Part shown: positions 51,981 to 59,821 of the stretch, piece by piece
How the letters are laid out: each line of letters begins with the position of its first letter
How positions within the stretch are numbered: position 1 is the first letter of the stretch
DNA from: DASQPR01 sp963797675
GTDB taxonomy: Bacteria; Actinomycetota; Actinomycetes; Mycobacteriales; Micromonosporaceae
Assembly (NCBI GenBank): GCA_963797675.1
Contig: CAWCQQ010000002.1
Span: 620,001-684,000 of the forward strand
Direction: 5' to 3'
Length of the DNA stretch: 64,000 nt
Notes under the pieces: generated by a model
What the model saw: only the letters and a program-made list of their open reading frames with translations
Told to the model about the DNA's origin: nothing
Databases searched by the model: none
Program-made: the position numbers and the translations under genes

Positions 51981-53419
51981 CCGGCGCCGGGGTCTTCTCC
52001 CGCGCGCCGATCACCGTGGTGCTCAGGTAGGTCTCGACGATGTCCGAGATGATCAGCGGCGTGCGTTCGTCGGTCGCGGTGATCGGATCCCCGGAGGCGA
52101 GCCCGATCACGACGTAGAACACGTAGTGGCCGCGTGAATCCCAGCCGAGGTGTGTGGTCGGCTGCGGTGCGGCGGTGGCGTCGGTCGCGATCACGTACGT
52201 GTTGAAGTGGTCTTTTCCGCCCGAGACGAGCGATCCGATCGACGTCCGTACGGTCGCCGCGGACTTCTCGTCCGGCATGTTCACGATGCCGGCCGTGATC
52301 GTGTAGCGGCCGTCCGGCGAGAGCAGGTTCGCGCGTACGACCTGGGTGCAGCCGAGCGACGTGAGCAGCGCCTGGATCTTCGTCGATGCCACGTCGCCGC
52401 ATCCCGTGATCGCCTGCGACTTCTCGACCGTGTAGTCGCCACCGGTGGCCGACGAGTGAATCAGCTTGGTGAAGACCTCCGCCGTGGACAGCGCTTTCGG
52501 GTCGGACTTCTGCGACAGGATCGGGTCGCTGGCCGGGAGCACGGCCGGCGTGGACGACACCACGATCTTCGGCGACGCCGTGTTCTTCCGGATGAAGTGG
52601 GTGTAGCCGTAGCCGGCCACCGTCAGCACCACGGCGAGCGTGATGAGCGCGTACAGCACCCGGCCGACCTTGCGGCGCTTCGGCGCGTCGGCCTCCGGAG
52701 CCGGGCGGCTGCGCGGGCCGAAATCGTCTAGCGGCGCCCCACCCGGTCGGCGGCCGACCGGCACGTAACTACCCGATCCGCCGCCACCGGGCGTGCCGCG
52801 GTAGGTGCCCTGCTGACCGCGGTAGTCCTGCTGGCGGTAGTCCGGCTGGTAGCCGTTGGCCTGGTCCTGCCAGCCGCCGTCGGCCCGGCCGTACGCCTGG
52901 TCGGAGCGTCCGGGTGCAGCCGGCGGCGGTGGATAGCCCGATGCCGAGTAGGTCGACGGTGAGTAGCCCGGTGCTGGACGGGCCGGTCCTCGGTTGCCGG
53001 GCTGCGGGTAACCGGAGTCGGAGCCGGGCTGCTGGTAGCCCGGCTGGCCGTAGCCCGGCGGTTGGCTCGCCGGTCGGTAACCCGGCTGCGGCGCGGCTCG
53101 ACGGCGACCCTCGGCCGGAGCGCCGTACGGCGGGTTGTCGTAGGCCGGGTCGCGCGGGTCGCGGCTGCCGTAGGCCGGTCCCGGAGGCAGGTGCACCGTA
53201 GGCGGGGCCGGAGGCCGGTGCGCCGTAAGCAGGCCCGGAGGCCGGTGCACCGTAAGCCGGATCACGGTATGCGGGATCGCCGTAGACCGGTCCGCCCTGC
53301 GGAGGAGCGGACGGTGGATACGCGTCGCGTCGCGTCGGCCGAGGCGCCCGGAACTGATCCCACTCGTCCGGCTCGCCATCGGGTGGAGGTGAGCCGGGCT
53401 CGCCGTACCCGTATGTCAT
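51967..53419 (-). CDS. Pro/Tyr-rich membrane protein of unknown function (one extra base in its repeat region)
   Basis: About 483 residues. Start MTYGYGEPGSPPPDGEPDEW at 53419. A cytoplasmic low-complexity region of about 250 residues contains GPAYGAPAS units (27-bp tandem repeats, about 53180-53270) and PGYxQPG units. Then a basic stretch KRRKVG, one transmembrane helix (VLYALITLAVVLTVAGYGY) and an extracytoplasmic domain of about 200 residues with no family I recognise. Within it are two Cys (ITGCGDVAS and SLGCTQVV) that could form a disulfide. The frame shifts at about 53179. Confidence 0.7.
53180..53270. repeat. 27-bp tandem repeats coding GPAYGAPAS
   Basis: Three to four imperfect copies of a 27-bp unit inside the opposing gene give repeated GPAYGAPAS in its protein. 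Copies differ at a few third positions. Such repeats are prone to copy-number change and misassembly; the frame break at 53179 sits at the edge of the array. Confidence 0.7.
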
Positions 53420-53488
53420 GACGAGAAGGGTACCTAAGCATGCGCCCGGCACCACCCGTGCGGAACGCGTAAACGAGAGAATGGCCGA

Positions 53489-54106
53489 ATGACCACCGAT
53501 CACTACTTCAGTCCGAATCCGAATTCGGCCGGCCCCGAGCGTGACGTGACGTTCATGGTCGCGGGTCAGGTCTACCGCCTTACCGCAGCTGGCGGCGTCT
53601 TTTCCGCGGACCGGCTCGACCCCGGCACCGCCGTGCTCCTGCGCAAGGCGGTGCTGCCGGGCCCGCGCGGCGGAACGTTTCTCGATCTTGGCTGCGGGTA
53701 CGGGCCGATCGCGTGCGTCCTTGCGGCGACGTCCGAGCACGCCCGCGTGTACGCGCTCGACGTCAACGCGCGGGCACTCGATCTCGTCCGGCGCAACGCG
53801 GCCGCGGCCGGACTCGCCGATCGGATCATCGCGGTGACCGCCGCGGAGATCCCGGGCGATGTCGCATTCGACGAGATCTGGAGCAATCCGCCGATCCGGA
53901 TCGGCAAAGCCGATCTCCATACGCTGCTGGAGACCTGGCTGCCGCGCCTGTCGCCGGGCGGTTGCGCCTGGCTGGTGGTCGCGAAGCACCTCGGCGCCGA
54001 CTCGCTGCAGGCCTGGCTGGAGCGTGGAGGCTGGCAGGTCGAGCGGCACGCTGCGCAGAAGGGCTACCGGATCCTCAGGGTCGACCGACCAGGTTTATCC
54101 ACGTGA
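53489..54106 (+). CDS. RsmC-like class I SAM-dependent methyltransferase
   Basis: 205 residues. SAM-binding motif I TFLDLGCGYGPIACVLAA, acidic loop YALDVNARALDLVRRNA, and catalytic NPPIRIGK as in the N2-guanine rRNA methyltransferases RsmC/RsmG-type. Single-domain actinobacterial form. Divergent from the Pro/Tyr-rich gene with a 69-base shared upstream region. Probably modifies guanine in 16S rRNA, by family. Confidence 0.85.
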   Translation: MTTDHYFSPNPNSAGPERDVTFMVAGQVYRLTAAGGVFSADRLDPGTAVLLRKAVLPGPRGGTFLDLGCGYGPIACVLAATSEHARVYALDVNARALDLVRRNAAAAGLADRIIAVTAAEIPGDVAFDEIWSNPPIRIGKADLHTLLETWLPRLSPGGCAWLVVAKHLGADSLQAWLERGGWQVERHAAQKGYRILRVDRPGLST

Positions 54107-54140
54107 CGTGCGGCGGCCGGGCGGGCAGAATCTGCTGGCT

Positions 54141-55898
54141 ATGGGCTACGTAGATGTTGCTGGTGCCGGACATACGCTGCCGGACGGGCGCGTGCTGTTC
54201 AGCGACGTCGCGTTCCGGGTCGGCGAGGGAATGAAAGTTGCGCTGGTCGGACCGAACGGTGCCGGGAAGACCACGCTGCTGCGGATGGTCTCGGGCGACC
54301 TGCCGGTGGTGACCGGTGCGATCGCCCGAGCCGGCGGCCTCGGCGTGATGCGCCAGTTCATCGGCATGATCGGCCGCCCGAGCGCGACCCTCGCCCCCGC
54401 TCCGCAGAGCACGAAGGTCCTGTTCAACCGATCGCTCACCGACGCCCGCGCGGTCCCGGACGATGTCGCGGGGGAGGTGGCCGACCGTACCCTCAGCGCA
54501 TTTGCGGTCTCGCTCCTGCCGTCTACGCTCGCCGCCGCCGGCACCCGGCTGACCACCGCGGAGGCCGCGGCTCTGGCCGCGCCGCACGACGACCGCGCGC
54601 AGATCGCCTACGCGAACGCGCTGCACGCCTGGGGTGAGGTCGGCGGCTACGACGCCGAGGTGTTGTTCGACACGGTGGCGGTCATCGTGATGGGTAAGAC
54701 CTGGGACGACGTCCGGGATCGGCCGGTCGGCACGCTCTCCGGCGGCCAGCAGAAACGGTTCGCGCTGGAGCTGCTGCTGCGCGGCACCGACGAGGTTCTG
54801 CTCCTGGACGAGCCGGACAACTTCCTGGACGTGCCCGGCAAGCGCTGGCTGGAAGAGCGGCTGCGCGAGTCGCCGAAGTCGGTCCTCTACGTGTCACACG
54901 ATCGGGAACTGCTGGCCCGCACGGCGGATCGGGTCGTCGCGGTCGAGGGCGGCTCGTCGTGGACGCATCCGGCCGGGTTCGCCTCATGGCACGCGGCGCG
55001 GGTGAGCCGGCACGGCCGGCTGGAGGAGAACCGCAAGCGCTGGGACGAGGAGCGCGAGAAGCTGCGGCAGCAGATGCTGATGTACAAGCAGAAGGCCGCC
55101 TACAACTCGGACATGGCGTCGCGCTACCAGTCGGCGCAGACCAAGCTGCGCAAGTTCGACGAGGCCGGCCCGCCGCCGCTGCCGCCGAAGGACCAGGACA
55201 TCAACATGAACCTGAGCGGCGGCCGTACCGGCAAGCGCGCGGTCATGTGCGAGCAGCTCGAACTGGACGGTCTGACCTACCCCTTCGATCTGGAGATCTG
55301 GTACGGCGACCGGGTGGCCGTCCTCGGCGCGAACGGCACCGGCAAGTCGCACTTCCTGCGGCTGCTGGCGAAGGGCGGGACCGATCCGGATCCGCTGATC
55401 GTGCCGTCCGACGCGGCCCGGTTGCAGAAGGTCAAGGCCAACGGCGTGGCCCGGCTCGGCGCCCGGGTGATTCCCGGACATTTCTCGCAGACCCACGATC
55501 GGCCCGATCTGCTCGGCAAGACGCTGGTCGAGATCCTGTGGCGAGGCAACGAGTCGCGGGAGGGTCGCGACCGGGTCGGTGCGATGCACGCGCTCGGCCG
55601 CTACGAGCTGGCCGGGCAGGGCGATCAACGATTCGAGACGCTCTCCGGCGGCCAGCAGGCCCGGTTCCTGGTGCTGCTGCTGGAGCTGAGCGGCGCCACG
55701 CTCCTGCTGCTCGACGAGCCGACCGACAACCTCGATCTGGCGTCGGCCGAGGCGCTGGAGGAGGGGCTGGCGAGCTTCGAGGGCACGGTTATCGCGGTCA
55801 CCCACGATCGCTGGTTCACGCGTTCGTTCGGCCGGTTTGTCGTCTTCGGCGGCGACGGGGACGTGATCGAGACGCCGGAGCCGGTCTGGGCGGAGTGA
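54141..55898 (+). CDS. ABC-F family ATPase
   Basis: 585 residues, two ABC domains and no membrane segment. Domain 1: Walker A GPNGAGKTT (residues 38-46), signature LSGGQQKRF (about 199), Walker B LLLDEPDNFLD (about 220). A linker about 300-380 is charged and helical (ENRKRWDEEREKLRQQMLMY). Domain 2: Walker A GANGTGKSHF (about 395), LSGGQQARF (about 500), Walker B LLLDEPTDNLDL (about 523). ABC-F proteins act on the ribosome; some confer resistance and others relieve stalling. Nothing here indicates which. Starts 34 bases after the methyltransferase. Confidence 0.9.
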   Translation: MGYVDVAGAGHTLPDGRVLFSDVAFRVGEGMKVALVGPNGAGKTTLLRMVSGDLPVVTGAIARAGGLGVMRQFIGMIGRPSATLAPAPQSTKVLFNRSLTDARAVPDDVAGEVADRTLSAFAVSLLPSTLAAAGTRLTTAEAAALAAPHDDRAQIAYANALHAWGEVGGYDAEVLFDTVAVIVMGKTWDDVRDRPVGTLSGGQQKRFALELLLRGTDEVLLLDEPDNFLDVPGKRWLEERLRESPKSVLYVSHDRELLARTADRVVAVEGGSSWTHPAGFASWHAARVSRHGRLEENRKRWDEEREKLRQQMLMYKQKAAYNSDMASRYQSAQTKLRKFDEAGPPPLPPKDQDINMNLSGGRTGKRAVMCEQLELDGLTYPFDLEIWYGDRVAVLGANGTGKSHFLRLLAKGGTDPDPLIVPSDAARLQKVKANGVARLGARVIPGHFSQTHDRPDLLGKTLVEILWRGNESREGRDRVGAMHALGRYELAGQGDQRFETLSGGQQARFLVLLLELSGATLLLLDEPTDNLDLASAEALEEGLASFEGTVIAVTHDRWFTRSFGRFVVFGGDGDVIETPEPVWAE

Positions 55899-55964
55899 GC
55901 CCCGCCGGTCGTAGTCGCACAATTTGGCCGTCATCCGAACGGTGACCGTGTGAGGGTCGAAAAT

Positions 55965-56942
55965 ATGAACCCGGCGGTCGTCCTCAGCATCAACGCCTCC
56001 GATCCAACCGGTTTCGGCGGGCTGGAGGCTGATCTCCGTACGTTCGCGGCGCACAACGTGCACGGCGCGTCCGTGGTGACCGCGGTCGGCGGGCCGATCG
56101 AGCACTATCCGATGCCGGGCAACGTCGTCGGCGGCGAGTTGTCGATGGTCCTGGCCGAAATGAAGCCGGCCGCGGTGAAGATCGGCGTAATGGCGACGGC
56201 CGAGATCGCCGGCGCGATCGGTGTTCGGGTCCGATCGGGCGAGTTGACCAACATCGTGCTCGATCCGGTGTTCGATGCGAACGGTGGCCACCGGCGGGGC
56301 GTGATCGGTGCGACCCTGCGCCTGCTGCCGGATGTCTGCGTGATCACGCCGAATATCGACGAGGCCGGTGATCTGGTCGGCTGGCCGGTGATCACGACCG
56401 CCGACATGGCGGGCGCGGCCGGGCAGTTGATCTCCCGGGGTGCGAAGTACGTCGTGATCACGGGTGGTCGGCTGGCCGGCGACGAGAGCATCGACGCGAT
56501 CTGGACCGACGGCGGCGTGCGGTTCCTGCACGCGAAGCGAATCGAGACCACGAACGTACGCGGAACCGGGTCTGCGTTCTCGGCCGCGATCGCCGCCCGG
56601 CTGGCGCTCGGCGCGACCATGCTCGAGGCCGTGATGAGCGCAAAGTCGTACGTGTCCGCGGCCCTTGCCGGCTCCCGGGACTGGCAGGTCGGCTTCCACA
56701 GCCGCCCGCTGGACAATCTCGGCCTGTCCACCGGACTCCAGCTTCCGGTCATGCGGGCACCGTCGCCGCGCGAGGCCCTGCCGGCCCGGCCGGCGGCGGT
56801 GCGTCCGGTGTCCGGACAGCCCGCGCTGGGTCAGCCGGCACCCGGTCAGTCAGCACCCAGTAAGCCGGCGCTCGGTCAGTCGACCGACGGGCCGGCGGCG
56901 GCGCCGATCGGACCCCGTTCGGGCGTCGCGCTGCCGGCATAG
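55965..56942 (+). CDS. ThiD/PdxK-like phosphomethylpyrimidine kinase
   Basis: 325 residues from ATG 55965 (GAGGG upstream). Ribokinase-fold kinase: SINASDPTGFGGLEADLRTF, ITPNIDEAGDLVGW, YVVITGGRL, and the anion-hole/base motif VRGTGSAFSAAIAA. In typical ThiD the last motif is GTGC; here it is GTGS, as in some pyridoxal-kinase-like relatives, so the exact substrate (HMP-P or a B6 vitamer) is open. The last 60 or so residues are Pro/Ala/Gln-rich with GQPALGQPAPGQSAPSKPAL-type repeats. Confidence 0.8.
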   Translation: MNPAVVLSINASDPTGFGGLEADLRTFAAHNVHGASVVTAVGGPIEHYPMPGNVVGGELSMVLAEMKPAAVKIGVMATAEIAGAIGVRVRSGELTNIVLDPVFDANGGHRRGVIGATLRLLPDVCVITPNIDEAGDLVGWPVITTADMAGAAGQLISRGAKYVVITGGRLAGDESIDAIWTDGGVRFLHAKRIETTNVRGTGSAFSAAIAARLALGATMLEAVMSAKSYVSAALAGSRDWQVGFHSRPLDNLGLSTGLQLPVMRAPSPREALPARPAAVRPVSGQPALGQPAPGQSAPSKPALGQSTDGPAAAPIGPRSGVALPA

Positions 56943-57018
56943 TGTGATCCTGGCTGCACCCAGGTGGCGAGCGATCGGGACAAATCACACGCTGATCACG
57001 CGTCGACAAGCGGACGTT

Positions 57019-57048
57019 TTGACCGTGGCGGGGTGCCAGCGGTATCGT
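57019..57048 (+). promoter_or_regulatory. rplM-rpsI promoter
   Basis: TTGACC (57019-57024), an 18-base spacer and TATCGT (57043-57048). Same -35 as the rpsL promoter. Confidence 0.55.
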
Positions 57049-57164
57049 TGCGTGCTGTTGTGCGATAGGTCGTGCGTGCCCGCAGCTCTCTCTGAGGTAC
57101 GCTTGTCACTCGTGCCTGCATGCCTCGCGTGTGTGCGCTGCGCCGCAGCTCCATCGGGCGCTGC

Positions 57165-57200
57165 AGACAAGACTTTGAGTAAAGACAAGACTTTGAGTAA
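57165..57200 (+). repeat. Perfect 18-bp tandem duplication in the rplM leader
   Basis: AGACAAGACTTTGAGTAA occurs twice head to tail (57165-57182 and 57183-57200), 48 bases before the rplM start. It is AT-richer than its flanks. Confidence 0.75.
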
Positions 57201-57247
57201 CTAGAACTTCGTGTAACCCCAGACCGACGACGAGACAAGGTAAACCT

Positions 57248-57691
57248 GTGCGTACGTACAGCCCGAAGCCGGGTGAGATTGAGCGCGAGTGGCACGTCAT
57301 CGACGCTTCTGACGTCGTGCTGGGCCGCCTCGCGACCCACGCCGCCACTCTTCTGCGCGGCAAGCACAAGCCGACCTTCGCGCCCCACGTTGACGCAGGC
57401 GACTTTGTGATCGTCATCAACGCAAGCAAGGTCGCGCTGACCGGCAACAAGCGTGAGACGAAGATCGCCTACCGGCACTCCGGCTACCCGGGTGGTTTGA
57501 AGCAGGTGGCCTACTCCGACCTGTTGGAGACCCGTCCGGAGCGCGCGATCGAGCTGGCCGTCAAGGGCATGCTTCCGCACAACCGCCTGGGCAATAAGTT
57601 GATCGGCAAGCTCAAGGTCTATGCCGGTGCCGAGCACCCGCACGCCGCGCAGCAGCCGAAGCCGTTCGAATTCAAGCAGGTTGCGCAGTGA
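57248..57691 (+). CDS. rplM: 50S ribosomal protein L13
   Basis: 147 residues. GTG start: RTYSPKPGEIEREWHVIDAS, VVLGRLATHAATLLRGKHKP, MLPHNRLGNKLIGKLKVYAG. Early 50S assembly protein. GTGA overlap with rpsI. Confidence 0.98.
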   Translation: MRTYSPKPGEIEREWHVIDASDVVLGRLATHAATLLRGKHKPTFAPHVDAGDFVIVINASKVALTGNKRETKIAYRHSGYPGGLKQVAYSDLLETRPERAIELAVKGMLPHNRLGNKLIGKLKVYAGAEHPHAAQQPKPFEFKQVAQ

Positions 57692-58215
57692 GCGCCAACG
57701 AGGAAGAACTGATGACCGAACCGACTGAAGAAGGCACCGAGACGTCGTCCTACACGTCCGAGACGCCCGCACCTGCCGCCACTGCGACGGCGACGAAGAC
57801 TCGTCCCGCCAAGATCGTTGGCAAGGGTGGTCACCTCGCGCAGACCGTCGGTCGTCGTAAGGAGGCGATCGTCCGCGTTCGCCTGCTCCCCGGCACCGGC
57901 GTGTTCACGCTGAACGGTCGCCCGATGGAGAACTACTTCCCGAACAAGGTTCACCAGCAGCTCATTCGTGAGCCGCTCGTACAGACCGAGAACGCGGACG
58001 CGTACGACGTCATCGCGAACCTGCGCGGCGGCGGCATCACCGGCCAGGCCGGCGCGCTCCGTCTCGCCGTGGCACGCGCGCTGATCGAGGTCGACCCGGA
58101 TGACCGCCCGGTGCTGAAGAAGGCCGGCTTCCTGACCCGTGACGCCCGCGTCACCGAGTCGAAGAAGTACGGTCTCAAGAAGGCCCGTAAGGCTCCGCAG
58201 TACTCGAAGCGCTAA
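57688..58215 (+). CDS. rpsI: 30S ribosomal protein S9, with an N-terminal extension
   Basis: 175 residues. The first 45 or so are Glu/Thr/Ala-rich. Then QTVGRRKEAIVRVRLLPGTG, RGGGITGQAGALRLAVARAL and the C-terminal tail KKARKAPQYSKR that reaches the P-site tRNA. Co-transcribed with rplM. A GC-rich hairpin (about 58236-58276) follows. Confidence 0.98.
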   Translation: MSANEEELMTEPTEEGTETSSYTSETPAPAATATATKTRPAKIVGKGGHLAQTVGRRKEAIVRVRLLPGTGVFTLNGRPMENYFPNKVHQQLIREPLVQTENADAYDVIANLRGGGITGQAGALRLAVARALIEVDPDDRPVLKKAGFLTRDARVTESKKYGLKKARKAPQYSKR

Positions 58216-58235
58216 TCCATCTTCTTGGCACCATG

Positions 58236-58276
58236 ACCGCGGCCGGACTGCCCCTATCGGGGGCGGCCCGGCCGCG
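58236..58276 (+). terminator. Hairpin after rpsI
   Basis: CGCGGCCGG pairs with CCGGCCGCG around an inner TGCCCC/GGGGGC stem. It may separate rplM-rpsI from glmM. No T-run. Confidence 0.5.
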
Positions 58277-58358
58277 TGCTTTCTCCGGCTCGCCGTGCTG
58301 ACCCGCGAGCGATGTGCCACCACCGTCGCTTCGCGACAGTTCATTCAGGAGTTGATGC

Positions 58359-59696
58359 ATGGGACGGCTTTTCGGCACCGACGGCGTACGCGGCCGGGCG
58401 AACGTTGACCTCACGCCCGAGTTGGCGATGTCCATCTCGGTCGCGGCCGCGCACATCCTCGGTGAACGGGACCGGACCCATCCGCCGGTGGCCGTCGTCG
58501 GACGCGATCCGCGTGCCAGCGGGGAGATGCTGGAAGCCGCGGTCGTGGCGGGCCTCGCAAGCACCGGCGCGATCGTGGTGCGCGTGGGCATGCTGCCGAC
58601 GCCGGGCGTTGCCCATCTGGTCGGCGAGACACGAGCCGACTTCGGCGTGATGATCTCGGCATCGCACAATCCGATGCCGGACAACGGCATCAAGCTGTTC
58701 GCGGCCGGTGGTCAGAAACTGCCCGACGAGATCGAGAACGCGATCGAAGCCGCGGTCGCGGCCGGCCTGGATTGGACCCGGCCGAGCGGCGCCGAGATCG
58801 GTCGCGTTCACGAGTTGCTGGACGGCTCCGACGCGTACGTCCAACATCTGCTGGACAGCGTCCCGAATTCGCTGGCGGGCATCAAGGTCGTGGTGGACTG
58901 CGCGAACGGTGCCGCGTCGGAGATCGCACCGGCCGTCTACGAATCCGCGGGCGCCGAGGTCATCGCGATCCACGCCGCGCCGGACGGCATCAACATCAAC
59001 GACGACTGCGGCTCCACCCACCTGGAGAGCGTCCGTGCCGCGGTGATCGAGCACGGTGCCCACCTGGGCATCGCGCACGACGGTGACGCAGATCGCGTCC
59101 TCGCGGTCACCGCGGACGGCGAGGTCGTCGACGGCGACGAAATCATGGCGATCCTGGCCATCGCGATGCGGGATGCGGGCACGCTCGCTGACGACACGCT
59201 CGTGGTGACCGTGATGAGCAATCTTGGCCTGAAGATCGCGATGGCGAGCGAGGGGATCAAGCTCGTCGAGACGCGAGTCGGCGACCGGTACGTGCTGGAA
59301 GCGCTGGCCGCCGGCGACTACTCGATCGGCGGCGAGCAGAGCGGCCATGTGGTGATGCCCAGGTACGCGACGACCGGCGACGGCATCCTGACCGCGCTGC
59401 ACGTGATGGCCCGGATGGCGGCGACTGGACGATCGCTCGCCGATCTCGCGTCGGTCGTGACGAAGTTGCCCCAGGTGCTGATCAATGTGGTGGTCAAGGA
59501 TCGGACTGCCGGCGCGTCCGCACCGTCGGTGATCGCGGCCGTCGATCAGGCCTCGGCCGAACTCGGTGCGACCGGCCGGGTGCTGCTCCGGCCGTCGGGG
59601 ACCGAGCCGCTCGTACGGGTGATGGTGGAGGCGGAGACGCTGGCGCTGGCGACATCGGTGGCCGAGCGGATCGCCGCAGTGGTTGCCGGATCCTGA
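58359..59696 (+). CDS. glmM: Phosphoglucosamine mutase
   Basis: 445 residues. Glucosamine-6-P to glucosamine-1-P, feeding UDP-GlcNAc and peptidoglycan. MGRLFGTDGVRGRANVDLTP, phosphoserine loop MISASHNPMPDNGIKLF, metal site HDGDADRVLAV, sugar loop GGEQSGHVVM, and C-terminal phosphate loop LRPSGTEPLVRVMVE. The frame is intact. Located between rpsI and glmS as in mycobacteria. Confidence 0.98.
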   Translation: MGRLFGTDGVRGRANVDLTPELAMSISVAAAHILGERDRTHPPVAVVGRDPRASGEMLEAAVVAGLASTGAIVVRVGMLPTPGVAHLVGETRADFGVMISASHNPMPDNGIKLFAAGGQKLPDEIENAIEAAVAAGLDWTRPSGAEIGRVHELLDGSDAYVQHLLDSVPNSLAGIKVVVDCANGAASEIAPAVYESAGAEVIAIHAAPDGININDDCGSTHLESVRAAVIEHGAHLGIAHDGDADRVLAVTADGEVVDGDEIMAILAIAMRDAGTLADDTLVVTVMSNLGLKIAMASEGIKLVETRVGDRYVLEALAAGDYSIGGEQSGHVVMPRYATTGDGILTALHVMARMAATGRSLADLASVVTKLPQVLINVVVKDRTAGASAPSVIAAVDQASAELGATGRVLLRPSGTEPLVRVMVEAETLALATSVAERIAAVVAGS

Positions 59697-59705
59697 ACCG
59701 TTGAG

Positions 59706-59736
59706 GGGCCGTGGCATCGATGCCACGGCCCTTTTT
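59706..59736 (+). terminator. glmM terminator
   Basis: GGGCCGTGGCATC (59706-59718) pairs perfectly with GATGCCACGGCCC (59719-59731), followed by TTTTT. The strongest intrinsic terminator in this half of the window. Confidence 0.9.
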
Positions 59737-59821
59737 CTGTCCTGACTTCGATCATTCGTGATGCTCAAAGAGATGGCTTTCGAGCACACCATATGAGCGA
59801 ACATACGCTAAGCTCCCTCAC

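Larger units (their letters stand above)
56943..57247 (+). other. rplM upstream region
   Basis: 305 bases with no gene I can support. Holds the promoter at 57019-57048 and an 18-bp tandem repeat at 57165-57200. The transcribed leader would be about 190 bases. Confidence 0.55.

Noticed and set aside
53859..54140. Upstream extension of the ABC-F reading frame through the methyltransferase gene
   Set aside because: It is an out-of-frame reading of the methyltransferase; ATG 54141 gives the proper ABC-F start.
54141..55898. ABC-F gene as an antibiotic-resistance determinant
   Set aside because: ABC-F housekeeping members are common; no biosynthetic cluster or resistance context is present.
59737..59821. 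glmS ribozyme upstream of glmS
   Set aside because: Only 85 bases lie between the glmM terminator and glmS; no ribozyme-like pseudoknot sequence is seen, and the ribozyme is known mainly from Firmicutes.
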